30,193 bases of DNA from Bacteroidetes bacterium UBA6661 (GTDB taxonomy: Bacteria > Bacteroidota > Bacteroidia > AKYH767-A > OLB10): the NCBI GenBank assembly GCA_002455375.1, contig DKKR01000050.1, forward strand, positions 7,484 through 37,676. The letters run 5' to 3'. This document shows positions 8,259-16,845 of the stretch, piece by piece (within the stretch, counting starts at the first letter, position 1; each line of letters begins with the position of its first letter). The notes under the pieces were generated by a model that saw only the letters and a program-made list of their open reading frames with translations, ran no database searches and had not been told where the DNA came from. The position numbers and the translations under genes were made by a program.

Positions 8259-8846
8259 TTTTTCCATCAGCCTTGCCACATACTTTCCGATAATATCAAA
8301 CTCAACATTTACTGTATGTCCACGTTTAAGATTTTTAAATGTGGTATGCTGCATGGTGTAAGGAATAATGGCAACAGAAAAAGAATAGTCACCGGCATCA
8401 ACAACGGTAAGACTTACGCCATTGACAGTAACAGAGCCTTTTTCAACTAATAAGTTACGTGCTGAGCCATCATTCTCAAAAACAAATTTCCAACTGCCGT
8501 TTTCATTGGTTATTGAAGTGCAAACAGCAGTGCCGTCAACATGACCCTGAACAATATGCCCATCTAAACGTGTATTCAACAACATGCCTCTTTCAAGATT
8601 TACTTCATCGCCTTCAACAAAATCGCCAAGATTAGTTTTACGCAATGTTTCATCAACAGCAATAACTTTATAGGTTCCCTTTTCGCGGTTAATATTTACA
8701 ACAGTAAGGCAAACGCCATTATGTGCAACACTCTGATCTATTTTTAATTCATCAACAAAAGAACATGCAACAGTAATATGACGGTTACTGCCTTCATTTT
8801 CTATTCTCTTTACAATGCCTAAAGTTTCAATAATTCCTGTAAACAT
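8250..8846 (-). CDS. ribE: Riboflavin synthase alpha subunit
   Basis: Riboflavin synthase dismutates two 6,7-dimethyl-8-ribityllumazine molecules into riboflavin. The 198-residue protein has the two tandem lumazine-binding barrels of the family: the first begins MFTGIIETLGIV and has NGVCLTVV, and the second contains GHIVQGHVDG and VNGVSLTVVDAG. The C-terminal helix (GKYVARLME) mediates trimerisation in known members. Its ATG overlaps the TAA of the upstream surface-protein gene by one base (TAATG), a classic arrangement for translational coupling, so expression probably depends on translation of that gene. Its 3' end overlaps purB by 9 bases. No FMN riboswitch-like leader is present. The symbol ribC is used for the same enzyme in some genera. 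Confidence 0.96.
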   Translation of the reverse strand: MFTGIIETLGIVKRIENEGSNRHITVACSFVDELKIDQSVAHNGVCLTVVNINREKGTYKVIAVDETLRKTNLGDFVEGDEVNLERGMLLNTRLDGHIVQGHVDGTAVCTSITNENGSWKFVFENDGSARNLLVEKGSVTVNGVSLTVVDAGDYSFSVAIIPYTMQHTTFKNLKRGHTVNVEFDIIGKYVARLMEKSV

Positions 8847-11440
8847 TATTTAGCACCTCCAATCAGGTTAACAGCACCTTTGATGGTGCGTGGTTTAATT
8901 CCATCAATGAAAATTTCATACACTTTTCCAATATAATAATACACACCGTCACTCAATCTGGTTGAGCCATTATCTTTGGTTCCCTTCCACAAAATATCTT
9001 TATCATGTGTTTCAAAAACTTTATTTCCCCAACGATTGTAGATGGTGAGTTCAATGTGATCAACATAACGATAAGGAAATGGAACAAACAAATCGTTTTT
9101 GCCATCATTATCGGGAGTAAACACATTGGGTAATGTATAAACAGGGCATGTCTCTGCACAATAAGGCTCGCTGAGGGTGCTTTTATTACCTGCCGAATCA
9201 ACAGCCATAAAATAATAACAACCACTTGTACTGTCAGGAACATTGCGTGTGTATGTGTTTTGATTAATGCCATCCAAAGAGGCAATCAAATAAGGTGTTG
9301 CATTCTTTGAAGGTGCATAATACAGTTCATAAGATATCACATCATCACCACATGCACTATCAGGCTTTTGCCATGTTAAAACAACTTCACTATTCAAACA
9401 TGAACCTGACACTGCTGCACTGCTGACATTACATGGGTTAACGTTATCCTTTGGTGTGGTACATTTCTCCTGTGAAAAATTCAGAATTGGAAAAATAAAA
9501 CCCGGTGATGAGTAACCTCCCATTGTTTCAACTTTGTAGCAAAACAAAGTATCGTTTGCCAAGCCAGTATCGTTATAGGTGTTTCCTGAAACAGTATCAA
9601 TAACTGCGTAAGTGCCACCTGCGTTTTTCCTATAAACAACAGTTGCATTATTTGTCCAAGGTACTGTTGCCTGCCATGACAACTGAATGGCATTGTCTGT
9701 TGGTGTGGTAGTCAGATAAACACTTGAAGCGGCAAGAGACTCTCCTATTTTAAATACATTTCCCGGTGTCAGGTTATGAAATTCTACTTTGTAAGTCCAT
9801 GCATTGTCAGCAGTATTCAGAGCCATATCAACAAAGGTAGTGTCGTCAAGATTGCTGAAGGTTGAAACAGTGGTAAACGATGATGGTGCAAAACCCTGTC
9901 CGCGTAACAATCGATATTCAAAAGGTCCCGGAGTTTGTATGCTGTCAATTTCCTTAGGCTTAGACCATGCCACATAGATGGTTCCAGCGGCAACATCAGT
10001 AGCAGTTACACTAACATTGGTCATAATGGGTAGCGACTGAACAATTTTAGCACAGGCTTCATTAGATGCATAACTCTCTGCTCCATCATTAAAATAAGCA
10101 ATCACCATGTAGCAATAATCGTTTCCGGGTATTAATCCTGCGCCATTATTATCGTCAATAAAAGTGTTATTCGCCAATCCCTGAACCGTTGCCAGATAAG
10201 TATATCCTGTAAAAGCCGGAACTCCTGTCTGACAAAGTGACGGCACATATCCAAAAAATCCAATTCGCCTGTAAATACGATATCCCTCTGCGTTAAAACA
10301 CACCGACTGATCCCATGTAAGATGAATAGCATTTTGCACAGGTGTTGCAGTAAGATTCTGTGGTGCCGGTGCAACAACGGTAATGTTCATTCTCTTCAGG
10401 TCAACAAGATTTATCTGATTGACATTATCCTGAGCTTTAAACAAAACTTGATAGGGTGCTTTGCGAACGTGTACACACTCTGTCTGCCAGCTAAATATTC
10501 CCGTCACTGAGTTGGTATCTGTTACAACAGGAAAAACAGCAGGGCTTATGGGTGTAAAGTTGGTGTCTAACGGACTACCCGTTGCCGATAAAGTGATCAT
10601 ATTCGCTGCATCAGGGTCGGTTGCTGTTACACTCTGAGAAATTAACGTTCCTGCAGTGACACAAATGTCATTTAATGCATTTATCACAGGAGGATTATCA
10701 TTTGTTACAACAATATCAATCTGCATGTCGCGTTCAACATAGCCAATGTTTACACCATTACGCCATTCACGAATTAAGAAAGCCACGTTAAACTCACCCT
10801 GAATGGTTGGCGTATTCCAAATTAAATCTCCCGTAACAGCATCTAAGGTAAATGATGTACTTGCAGCCGGATAAAAATATCCCGGTATATCAAGCCCATT
10901 AATACCCTTACATTTTATCAGTTCATACGATAAACTATCGCCATCAGGGTCATAAGCATTGGCATTATGAATAAATATTTTTCCTATAGCACCATTATCA
11001 ATTGGCGGCTGTAACAATACGGGAGAATTATTATATCCCAGCACCGGATTGATAACAATCTGCGACTCTACATAGAATGGAATATTTACTGAGCCGGGAA
11101 TATTTACCACACCACCATTGCGGTTTGGATCTTCAAAAAAAACAGTATAAACAGCAGGTCCGGGGAAAGTGTGGACACCTTCATAATAATTTCTGCTGAT
11201 GTCAATGCCTACAGTAGTTTTACTTATACGCGGCAAAGAGTCCTGTGTGCCATCACCCCAATTCATTTCGAGCATAGGTCTGTCGGCAGGGCTGCTTGTT
11301 TTGGTATAGGTTACAATTTGCACTCTGTAAGTCAGCAATGATATCTGATTGAAAGTTATTTCACCTGCACGATTGTGTGTTGCCCATGCTTCTATTTGCA
11401 AACCTAAGAGCAGCAACAAAAAGATTGAAATTTTTCTCAT
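8846..11440 (-). CDS. Giant surface protein with fibronectin III-like domains and a T9SS type B (gliding) C-terminal domain
   Basis: This is an 864-residue secreted protein with an N-terminal signal peptide (MRKISIFLLLLLGLQIEAWA). Residues ~20-240 form a beta-rich region containing YDPDGDSLSYELIKCKG, as in cadherin-like or Ig-like surface modules. A second DPDA-containing module follows at ~250-360. After that come repeated fibronectin III-like domains (NAIHLTWDQS, NAIQLSWQAT, SEVVLTWQKPDS). The C-terminal ~85 residues (LPNVFTPDNDGKNDLFVPFP, IYNRWGNKVFE, GVYYYIGK) are a gliding-motility-associated sorting domain. It starts 4 bases after the stop of mqnC and its own stop overlaps the ribE start, so it lies in the middle of a metabolic operon. 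It is probably an adhesin or envelope structural protein; no catalytic motif is seen. Confidence 0.9.
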   Translation of the reverse strand: MRKISIFLLLLLGLQIEAWATHNRAGEITFNQISLLTYRVQIVTYTKTSSPADRPMLEMNWGDGTQDSLPRISKTTVGIDISRNYYEGVHTFPGPAVYTVFFEDPNRNGGVVNIPGSVNIPFYVESQIVINPVLGYNNSPVLLQPPIDNGAIGKIFIHNANAYDPDGDSLSYELIKCKGINGLDIPGYFYPAASTSFTLDAVTGDLIWNTPTIQGEFNVAFLIREWRNGVNIGYVERDMQIDIVVTNDNPPVINALNDICVTAGTLISQSVTATDPDAANMITLSATGSPLDTNFTPISPAVFPVVTDTNSVTGIFSWQTECVHVRKAPYQVLFKAQDNVNQINLVDLKRMNITVVAPAPQNLTATPVQNAIHLTWDQSVCFNAEGYRIYRRIGFFGYVPSLCQTGVPAFTGYTYLATVQGLANNTFIDDNNGAGLIPGNDYCYMVIAYFNDGAESYASNEACAKIVQSLPIMTNVSVTATDVAAGTIYVAWSKPKEIDSIQTPGPFEYRLLRGQGFAPSSFTTVSTFSNLDDTTFVDMALNTADNAWTYKVEFHNLTPGNVFKIGESLAASSVYLTTTPTDNAIQLSWQATVPWTNNATVVYRKNAGGTYAVIDTVSGNTYNDTGLANDTLFCYKVETMGGYSSPGFIFPILNFSQEKCTTPKDNVNPCNVSSAAVSGSCLNSEVVLTWQKPDSACGDDVISYELYYAPSKNATPYLIASLDGINQNTYTRNVPDSTSGCYYFMAVDSAGNKSTLSEPYCAETCPVYTLPNVFTPDNDGKNDLFVPFPYRYVDHIELTIYNRWGNKVFETHDKDILWKGTKDNGSTRLSDGVYYYIGKVYEIFIDGIKPRTIKGAVNLIGGAK

Positions 11441-11444
11441 ACAA

Positions 11445-12590
11445 TCAGTAGTTGATAACTTGTTGTTCCATCATTTCAGGTATTTCTCTGAACTGATATT
11501 GTTGTGACCTCAATTGTGGAATAAATCCTGCCTCGCGAATAGCATCCTGAATACCTTGTGATGTAAAACGATGCGGTGCACCGGCAACACTCACTACATT
11601 CTCTTCAATCATGATAGAGCCAAAATCGTTTGCTCCTGCATGCAATGCCACTTGTGCTGTTTGCTTACCTACAGTGAGCCACGATGCCTGAATGTTTATA
11701 ATGTTTGGCAACATGATTCTGCTCAATGCAATCATCCTAATAAACTCTTCGGAAGTAACTTTATTACGAATGCCTTTTACTCTCTTTAAAATTGTATTCT
11801 CATCCTGAAATGGCCATGCAATAAAGGCAAGAAAACCTTTTGCATGTGCAGGTTTTTCAGACTGCACCTGTCTGAGCATGACTAAATGTTCAAATCGCTC
11901 CTGCAATGTTTCTATATGACCAAACATCATTGTTGCAGATGTGGTAATGTTTAGTTGATGTGCTGCACGCATCACGTCAAGCCATTCACGCCCTGTACAT
12001 TTTCCTTTTGAAATCATTCTGCGCACTCTGTCACTTAAAATTTCTGCTCCTGCACCGGGCAAGGTATCAAGCCCTGAATCTTTCAAGGCTTTAAGTACTT
12101 CAGTATGCGTCATCCCTTCCAGCTTAGTGATGTGTGCCACCTCCGGTGGGCCAAGTGCATGTAACTTCACCTGTGGATAAAGCTTCTTTAACTCACTGAA
12201 AATGCCGGTATAAAATGATAAACCTAACTCCGGATGGTGGCCTCCTTGCAACAACAACTGATCGCCACCATACCGAAACATCTCTTCAATCTTTGTCTTA
12301 TACTCTTCAATGCTGGTGATGTAGGCTTCTTTATGCCCCGGTACTCTGAAAAAATTACAAAACTTACAATTGGCAATACATACATTGGTAGTATTTACAT
12401 TGCGGTCAATCATCCAGGTAACAAGCTCTTCTCCTGTTTCAGTCATGTTTTCAGGTTTCTGCTTTTTTCTCAACTCATTGGCAACAAACATCAGGTCGGT
12501 TAATGGTGCATGCTGAAAAAGGTGCATCCCCTCTTCAACATTCAAAAATTCAAAATCCAGTGCACGACTCAGTAAATTTTCTACATTCAT
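11445..12590 (-). CDS. mqnC: Cyclic dehypoxanthine futalosine synthase (radical SAM, menaquinone synthesis)
   Basis: MqnC is the radical-SAM enzyme that cyclises dehypoxanthine futalosine in the futalosine route to menaquinone. The 381-residue protein carries the [4Fe-4S] ligand motif CxxxCxxC at C71, C75 and C78 (VCIANCKFCNF), then the family segments LLQGGHHPELGL, HALGPPEVAHI, TLPGAGAEILSDRVRR and TTSATMMFGHIET, and near the C-terminus GANDFGSIMIEENV. This distinguishes it from CofG/CofH and from MqnE, though these are relatives. It heads a tight cluster followed by the 864-residue surface protein and ribE. It implies the organism uses futalosine rather than the classical Men pathway. MenG/UbiE for the last step is also in this window. 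Confidence 0.93.
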   Translation of the reverse strand: MNVENLLSRALDFEFLNVEEGMHLFQHAPLTDLMFVANELRKKQKPENMTETGEELVTWMIDRNVNTTNVCIANCKFCNFFRVPGHKEAYITSIEEYKTKIEEMFRYGGDQLLLQGGHHPELGLSFYTGIFSELKKLYPQVKLHALGPPEVAHITKLEGMTHTEVLKALKDSGLDTLPGAGAEILSDRVRRMISKGKCTGREWLDVMRAAHQLNITTSATMMFGHIETLQERFEHLVMLRQVQSEKPAHAKGFLAFIAWPFQDENTILKRVKGIRNKVTSEEFIRMIALSRIMLPNIINIQASWLTVGKQTAQVALHAGANDFGSIMIEENVVSVAGAPHRFTSQGIQDAIREAGFIPQLRSQQYQFREIPEMMEQQVINY

Positions 12591-12745
12591 ACTTTAAGAA
12601 TTCACTTTACTCAACAGCAAACGGTGTGATTTGTTTTTATAATTTCACGGCCGCAAACGTCTTTCTTTTCAATGCGTAAATTTATAGAATTTTATGGCAG
12701 ATGAGAAGTTGATTCTGTCATTTTAATTAACATTACTTTAAAGAT

Positions 12746-14170
12746 ATGATTAAAAACAAACTTGCCGACAATAACAGCGATTATTCATTAGTAATCCTCA
12801 CCACATCTGCTTCAAAATTTGATGCTTCAGTATTTTCTGCCGATGAGATAAAGTATGTAAAAGATGAGTTGAAAAATAAAAAAAGCTTGGTTGCTGTAAA
12901 CCAATATAACCGCATGGTTTATGTCTGTTTGTTGGAAAATAAGTCAAAAGAGCAATCGCTATACATGGAATCATGCCGCAAGGCAGGCCATCAGATGACT
13001 GCATTACTGAATAAAACAAATGTAAAAAGTGTGTTGATTGAAGCACGCGGATTGCGTCAGGAAGCATTGTGTTTTACAGAAGGACTTGCCTTAGCCAACT
13101 ATCAGTTTAGGAAATACAAAACTTCAGGCAACAACAACAGCCTTGAAGTAATTGCCTTACATTCAAACAAATTAACCGATAAAGATTTATTGTGGTTAAA
13201 CACTATGGTTGATGCCACCTGCAAAGCCCGTGATCTGGTAAATGAGCCTGTCAATTATCTTACGGCAACGCAGTTATCAAACGAAATGGTTAAGCTGGGC
13301 AAACAGGCCGGTATAAAAGTTACCGTTCTGAATAAAAAAGAAATTGAAAAAACAGGCATGGGTGGTTTACTTGCCGTAAACAAAGGCAGTCAGGATCCTC
13401 CCACTTTTACCATTATGGAATACAAACCGGCAGGACATAAAAACAAAAAACCATTTGTCTTAGTCGGCAAAGGCGTAGTGTATGATACAGGCGGATTAAG
13501 TCTGAAACCTACGGCCAACAGTATGGACTATATGAAATGCGACATGGGTGGTGCTGCAGCTGTAGGATGCGCCATCTATGCATTAGCAAAAGCAAAAATC
13601 CCTTTACATATAGTAGCATTGATTCCTGCTACGGACAACCGCCCCGGTGAAAATGCTTATGTTCCCGGTGATGTGATAAAAATGTACAGCGGAAAAACTG
13701 TTGAAGTTTTAAATACTGATGCAGAAGGCAGAATGATTCTTGCAGATGCCTTGCATCATGCTAAAAAATACGATCCTGCTTTGGTCATGGAGTTTTCTAC
13801 CTTAACAGGATCTGCATCAAGTGCATTGAGTAAATATGCCTGTGCATTTTTAACAACGGCAGACCAGAATCAAAACACTGCATTAAAGAAAAGCGCTGCT
13901 AATGTTTACGAACGTGTGGTAGAATTTCCAATGTGGGACGAGTATGGCGAGCTGATAAAATCTGATGTTGCCGATATTAAAAACGTTGGCGGCCCTGCAG
14001 CAGGAATGATAACAGCAGCAAAATTTCTTGAACATTTTATTGATTATCCTTATATGCACTTCGATATTGCAGGCACTGCATTTGTTCATGCCGAAGATTC
14101 TTACCGTGGTAAAGGCGGAACAGGATTTGGTGTGCGGTTAATTTCTGAATTTTTAAAAAACAAAATCTGA
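12746..14170 (+). CDS. pepA: Leucyl aminopeptidase (M17 family)
   Basis: This is an M17 cytosolic aminopeptidase of 474 residues, removing N-terminal amino acids with two metal ions. The C-terminal catalytic domain has the family motifs: LVGKGVVYDTGGLSLK (~239-254) with the metal/catalytic Lys and Asp, DMGGAAAVG, and the signature NTDAEGRMILADAL (~323-336). The ~150-residue N-terminal domain is more diverged, as is usual. The protein is slightly shorter than E. coli PepA (503). pdxA begins 2 bases after its stop, so the two are probably cotranscribed. An imperfect promoter-like TACTTTAA at 12734-12741 ends only 4 bases before the ATG, so a very short or absent leader is possible. The gene is divergent from mqnC across a 155-base spacer. 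Confidence 0.95.
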   Translation: MIKNKLADNNSDYSLVILTTSASKFDASVFSADEIKYVKDELKNKKSLVAVNQYNRMVYVCLLENKSKEQSLYMESCRKAGHQMTALLNKTNVKSVLIEARGLRQEALCFTEGLALANYQFRKYKTSGNNNSLEVIALHSNKLTDKDLLWLNTMVDATCKARDLVNEPVNYLTATQLSNEMVKLGKQAGIKVTVLNKKEIEKTGMGGLLAVNKGSQDPPTFTIMEYKPAGHKNKKPFVLVGKGVVYDTGGLSLKPTANSMDYMKCDMGGAAAVGCAIYALAKAKIPLHIVALIPATDNRPGENAYVPGDVIKMYSGKTVEVLNTDAEGRMILADALHHAKKYDPALVMEFSTLTGSASSALSKYACAFLTTADQNQNTALKKSAANVYERVVEFPMWDEYGELIKSDVADIKNVGGPAAGMITAAKFLEHFIDYPYMHFDIAGTAFVHAEDSYRGKGGTGFGVRLISEFLKNKI

Positions 14171-14172
14171 TT

Positions 14173-15243
14173 ATGTCAACTACAACTGAAAATGAAATAA
14201 AACCTAAAATAGGAATTACCATTGGCGACCTGAATGGTGTTGGAATAGAAGTCATCATTAAAACTTTTTCCGACAACAGAATGCTCTCTAGCTGTACACC
14301 TGTCATCTATGGTTCTTCAAAAGTTATTTCATATCACAGAAAATCTTTGCATCAGCAGGAATTTAATTTCAATACCATCCGCACAGCCGAAGAAGCCAGT
14401 AATAAAAAAGCCAATGTCATCAACTGCTGGGAAGAAGATGTAAAAATTGAATTGGGCAAACCTTCTGCCATTGCAGGCACCTATGCATTCAAATCACTCG
14501 AAGCAGCAAGTAAAGATGTACTCGGTAAAAAAATTGATGCCATAGTTACAGCACCTATTGACAAAAGCACCATTCACAGTGATGCATTTCCTTTCAATGG
14601 ACATACAGAATATTTTGCAAAGCTCTGCGGCAATGCCGAACACGTTATGCTCATGGTCAGCGATAAACTGCGTGTCGGACTCATTACAGGTCATGTAGCA
14701 TTAAAAGATGTACCTGCACAACTTACCAAAGAAAAAATTATTTCAAAAACAAAATTGGTACACCAGTCACTTCGCAGCGACTTCGGACTGCAAAAGCCAC
14801 GCATTGCCATACTTGCACTCAACCCACATGCAGGCGACAATGGTTTAATGGGTAAGGAAGAACAGGATATCATTACACCTGCCATCAGCGAATTGCATAA
14901 TGCCGGTATTGGTGCATTCGGACCCTACCCTGCTGATGGTTTTTTTGGCTCTTCACGATTTAAGAGTTTCGATGCCATCATGGCCATCTATCACGATCAG
15001 GGATTGGTACCCTTTAAAGCATTGGCTTTTTCAACCGGTGTCAACTACACTGCAGGCCTGCCAATCATCCGCACCTCACCCGACCATGGCACTGCTTACG
15101 ATCTGGCCGGAAAAAATCAGGCATCAGAAGAATCATTCCGCGAGGCTGTCTATCTTGCCTGCGACATTGCAAAACAACGACAAATCACAAACGAGATTAC
15201 TGCTAATCCTCTGAAATTTTCGCGCATGTCGGCTGACCGATAA
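14173..15243 (+). CDS. pdxA: 4-hydroxythreonine-4-phosphate dehydrogenase
   Basis: PdxA oxidises 4-phosphohydroxy-L-threonine in the DXP-dependent pathway to pyridoxal phosphate. The 356-residue protein opens with IGITIGDLNGVGIEVIIKTF and contains the three metal-binding histidine regions known for the family: NGHTEYFAKLCG, LNPHAGDNG and AIYHDQGLVPFKAL, plus the terminal RTSPDHGTAYDLAGK motif. The start 2 bases after pepA suggests an operon with translational coupling. The end is 2 bases from the 3' end of the convergent DUF3108 gene, with no terminator between them. Its product is the cofactor of the cystathionine enzyme encoded elsewhere in this window. Confidence 0.96.
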   Translation: MSTTTENEIKPKIGITIGDLNGVGIEVIIKTFSDNRMLSSCTPVIYGSSKVISYHRKSLHQQEFNFNTIRTAEEASNKKANVINCWEEDVKIELGKPSAIAGTYAFKSLEAASKDVLGKKIDAIVTAPIDKSTIHSDAFPFNGHTEYFAKLCGNAEHVMLMVSDKLRVGLITGHVALKDVPAQLTKEKIISKTKLVHQSLRSDFGLQKPRIAILALNPHAGDNGLMGKEEQDIITPAISELHNAGIGAFGPYPADGFFGSSRFKSFDAIMAIYHDQGLVPFKALAFSTGVNYTAGLPIIRTSPDHGTAYDLAGKNQASEESFREAVYLACDIAKQRQITNEITANPLKFSRMSADR

Positions 15244-15245
15244 GA

Positions 15246-16082
15246 CTATTTGTTTTTGATGATAGCTAAATTTTCGTTGGAAAGTCCTGAAAAACCTTTT
15301 ATGTCCATTTTTACAGACCCTACCAATATCTTTGCTTCTGCACGTATGGGGATTTTATTTTCATCGTCACTAATCCAAAGTGTCATGTCTTCTTTGTTTT
15401 TAAAAACACGCCCTTCCAGCAATTGCGGATGAAACTTCAGGCAACGAAAAGTACCAAACTTAGTACTTATATTCTCTTTCCCCACAAACTTGAATTTTAT
15501 AGGAATAATGGCATCATCCAAATAGGCATCAACAGCAAACATTTCACCGGGTTGGGCATTGCTGAAGTCAATAGTGCGTGCATAATAAAATGCAGAAATC
15601 AAATCCTGAACATTCTGCGGTGTGGCTATGGTTGCCTTTTTGCTTGTTGCTAAATTCTTTACCTGATTGAAACTAACATCCTGATTGATTTTATATCCAC
15701 CCTCATAAACTCTTCTGACAAACAACCAGGGAATAATTGCTTGTGCATCAATAAAACTTTCATAACGGTCTCGCACTTTAAAAAACCAGTCGAATGCACC
15801 TTTGGTCTGACCTGTTCCTACAACATGATATACTTCACGAGGGCCAATAGTTTTTTTATCAGGCATCACAGCAAGTTTTGCTTCGCCTGCATCTATTATT
15901 CCGTAATGAACACGATACTCCAACACTTCACCATATGTAAAAGCCTGATTCTCTACCTTACGTAGTTTCTCCTGACCTTCACTGATACTTGGTTGCATTA
16001 AACAAATGAGTGCAATTGACAACATGCTATAAACATTTTTAAAAGCCAAATCAAATTGCAAGCCAAGGATAGAAATTTTCAC
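15246..16082 (-). CDS. DUF3108 domain-containing exported protein
   Basis: This is a 278-residue protein of the DUF3108 family, whose function is unknown. The hydrophobic stretch NVYSMLSIALICLMQPSIS near residues 16-35 looks like a signal peptide, after which YGEVLEYRVHYGIIDAGEA starts the domain; YRVHYG and GEAKL are characteristic. The end (LWISDDENKIPIRAEAKILVG) matches the usual DUF3108 C-terminus. It is probably a periplasmic or outer-membrane-facing beta-rich protein. It lies 30 bases downstream of scpB and is the last gene of the long minus-strand run. An alternative start at the internal Met of YSML (16025) would give a shorter leader without the positively charged N-region, so I keep the first ATG. 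Confidence 0.85.
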   Translation of the reverse strand: MKISILGLQFDLAFKNVYSMLSIALICLMQPSISEGQEKLRKVENQAFTYGEVLEYRVHYGIIDAGEAKLAVMPDKKTIGPREVYHVVGTGQTKGAFDWFFKVRDRYESFIDAQAIIPWLFVRRVYEGGYKINQDVSFNQVKNLATSKKATIATPQNVQDLISAFYYARTIDFSNAQPGEMFAVDAYLDDAIIPIKFKFVGKENISTKFGTFRCLKFHPQLLEGRVFKNKEDMTLWISDDENKIPIRAEAKILVGSVKMDIKGFSGLSNENLAIIKNK

Positions 16083-16112
16083 CTCTAAAAATGAATTTCA
16101 ATTAAAGACTGA

Positions 16113-16766
16113 TTATTCAGCAACGTCATCAGACTTCTTTGTATTGTCTTCCTGTGTTCCTATAGTAATACTTATATCTTCAGCATTATCACCCTCGGCA
16201 TATTGCATATCGGCAGGCGTTCCAATCTCATTTTCATCAAGAATTACATCTTTAAGCTTTGGTAAATCCTTTGCAGATTTTAAACCGAAATGATCCATGA
16301 ATGTGCGGCTAATACCATATAAAATCGGTTTCCCCGGGCCATCACCTTTTCCTTGTATGGTAATCAAATCTTTCTCTAACAATTTCTGAATAGAATAATC
16401 ACAGTTTACACCTCTTATGTTTTCAATCTCTGATTTTGAAACCGGTTGTTTATATGCAACGATTGCAAGCGTTTCCAATGCAGCCGTTGTAAGTCGTTTT
16501 TTAGAATTAATCTGCAACATGGTGTTTACTACACCATAATACTCTTTTTTACTGAGAAAACGAAATCCTCCGGCAATCTCTACCAACTCAAAAGAATAAT
16601 CATCAGCAGCAAATTTGTTGATTAATTCAGAAATACTCTGTCTGATATTTTCATTGGAAAGCTCCCATCCGAAACTTGCTTTCAATGCAGCAGCAATTTC
16701 ATTTGCAGTTATACTTTGCTCTGAAGTAAAAATTAATGCTTCAATATACTGTTTAAGATTCTCCAT
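16113..16766 (-). CDS. scpB: Segregation and condensation protein B (ScpB)
   Basis: ScpB bridges ScpA and the SMC ATPase in the bacterial condensin complex that organises and segregates the chromosome. The 217-residue protein shows the two winged-helix domains of the family: residues ~1-85 (IEALIFTSEQSITANEIAAAL) and ~88-165 (RLTTAALETLAIVAYKQPVS, KSEIENIRGVNCDYSIQKLL, GRxx-like PGKPILYGISRTFMDHFGL). An acidic tail of about 45 residues follows, rich in Asp and Glu. scpA is not adjacent. The gene follows the AI-2E-family gene after 79 bases, and that gap contains a TAnnTTTG element, so scpB may have its own promoter. Confidence 0.95.
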   Translation of the reverse strand: MENLKQYIEALIFTSEQSITANEIAAALKASFGWELSNENIRQSISELINKFAADDYSFELVEIAGGFRFLSKKEYYGVVNTMLQINSKKRLTTAALETLAIVAYKQPVSKSEIENIRGVNCDYSIQKLLEKDLITIQGKGDGPGKPILYGISRTFMDHFGLKSAKDLPKLKDVILDENEIGTPADMQYAEGDNAEDISITIGTQEDNTKKSDDVAE

Positions 16767-16818
16767 TTTTACTCTTGATTTTAATCTGAATCGGCTTTTG
16801 TCAATTCACTATAAAATG

Positions 16819-16826
16819 CAAAATTA
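16819..16826 (-). promoter_or_regulatory. TAnnTTTG element upstream of scpB
   Basis: On the minus strand TAATTTTG matches the Bacteroidota -7 consensus, 52 bases before the scpB ATG. No good -33 TTTG is found at the usual distance, so this may be only a chance match in AT-rich DNA. Confidence 0.35.
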
Positions 16827-16845
16827 GCATTTCATTTCAACAGGC

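Noticed and set aside
12734..12741. TACTTTAA as the pepA promoter
   Set aside because: It lacks the final TG of the -7 consensus and sits only 4 bases from the ATG, so I mention it but do not list it as a feature.
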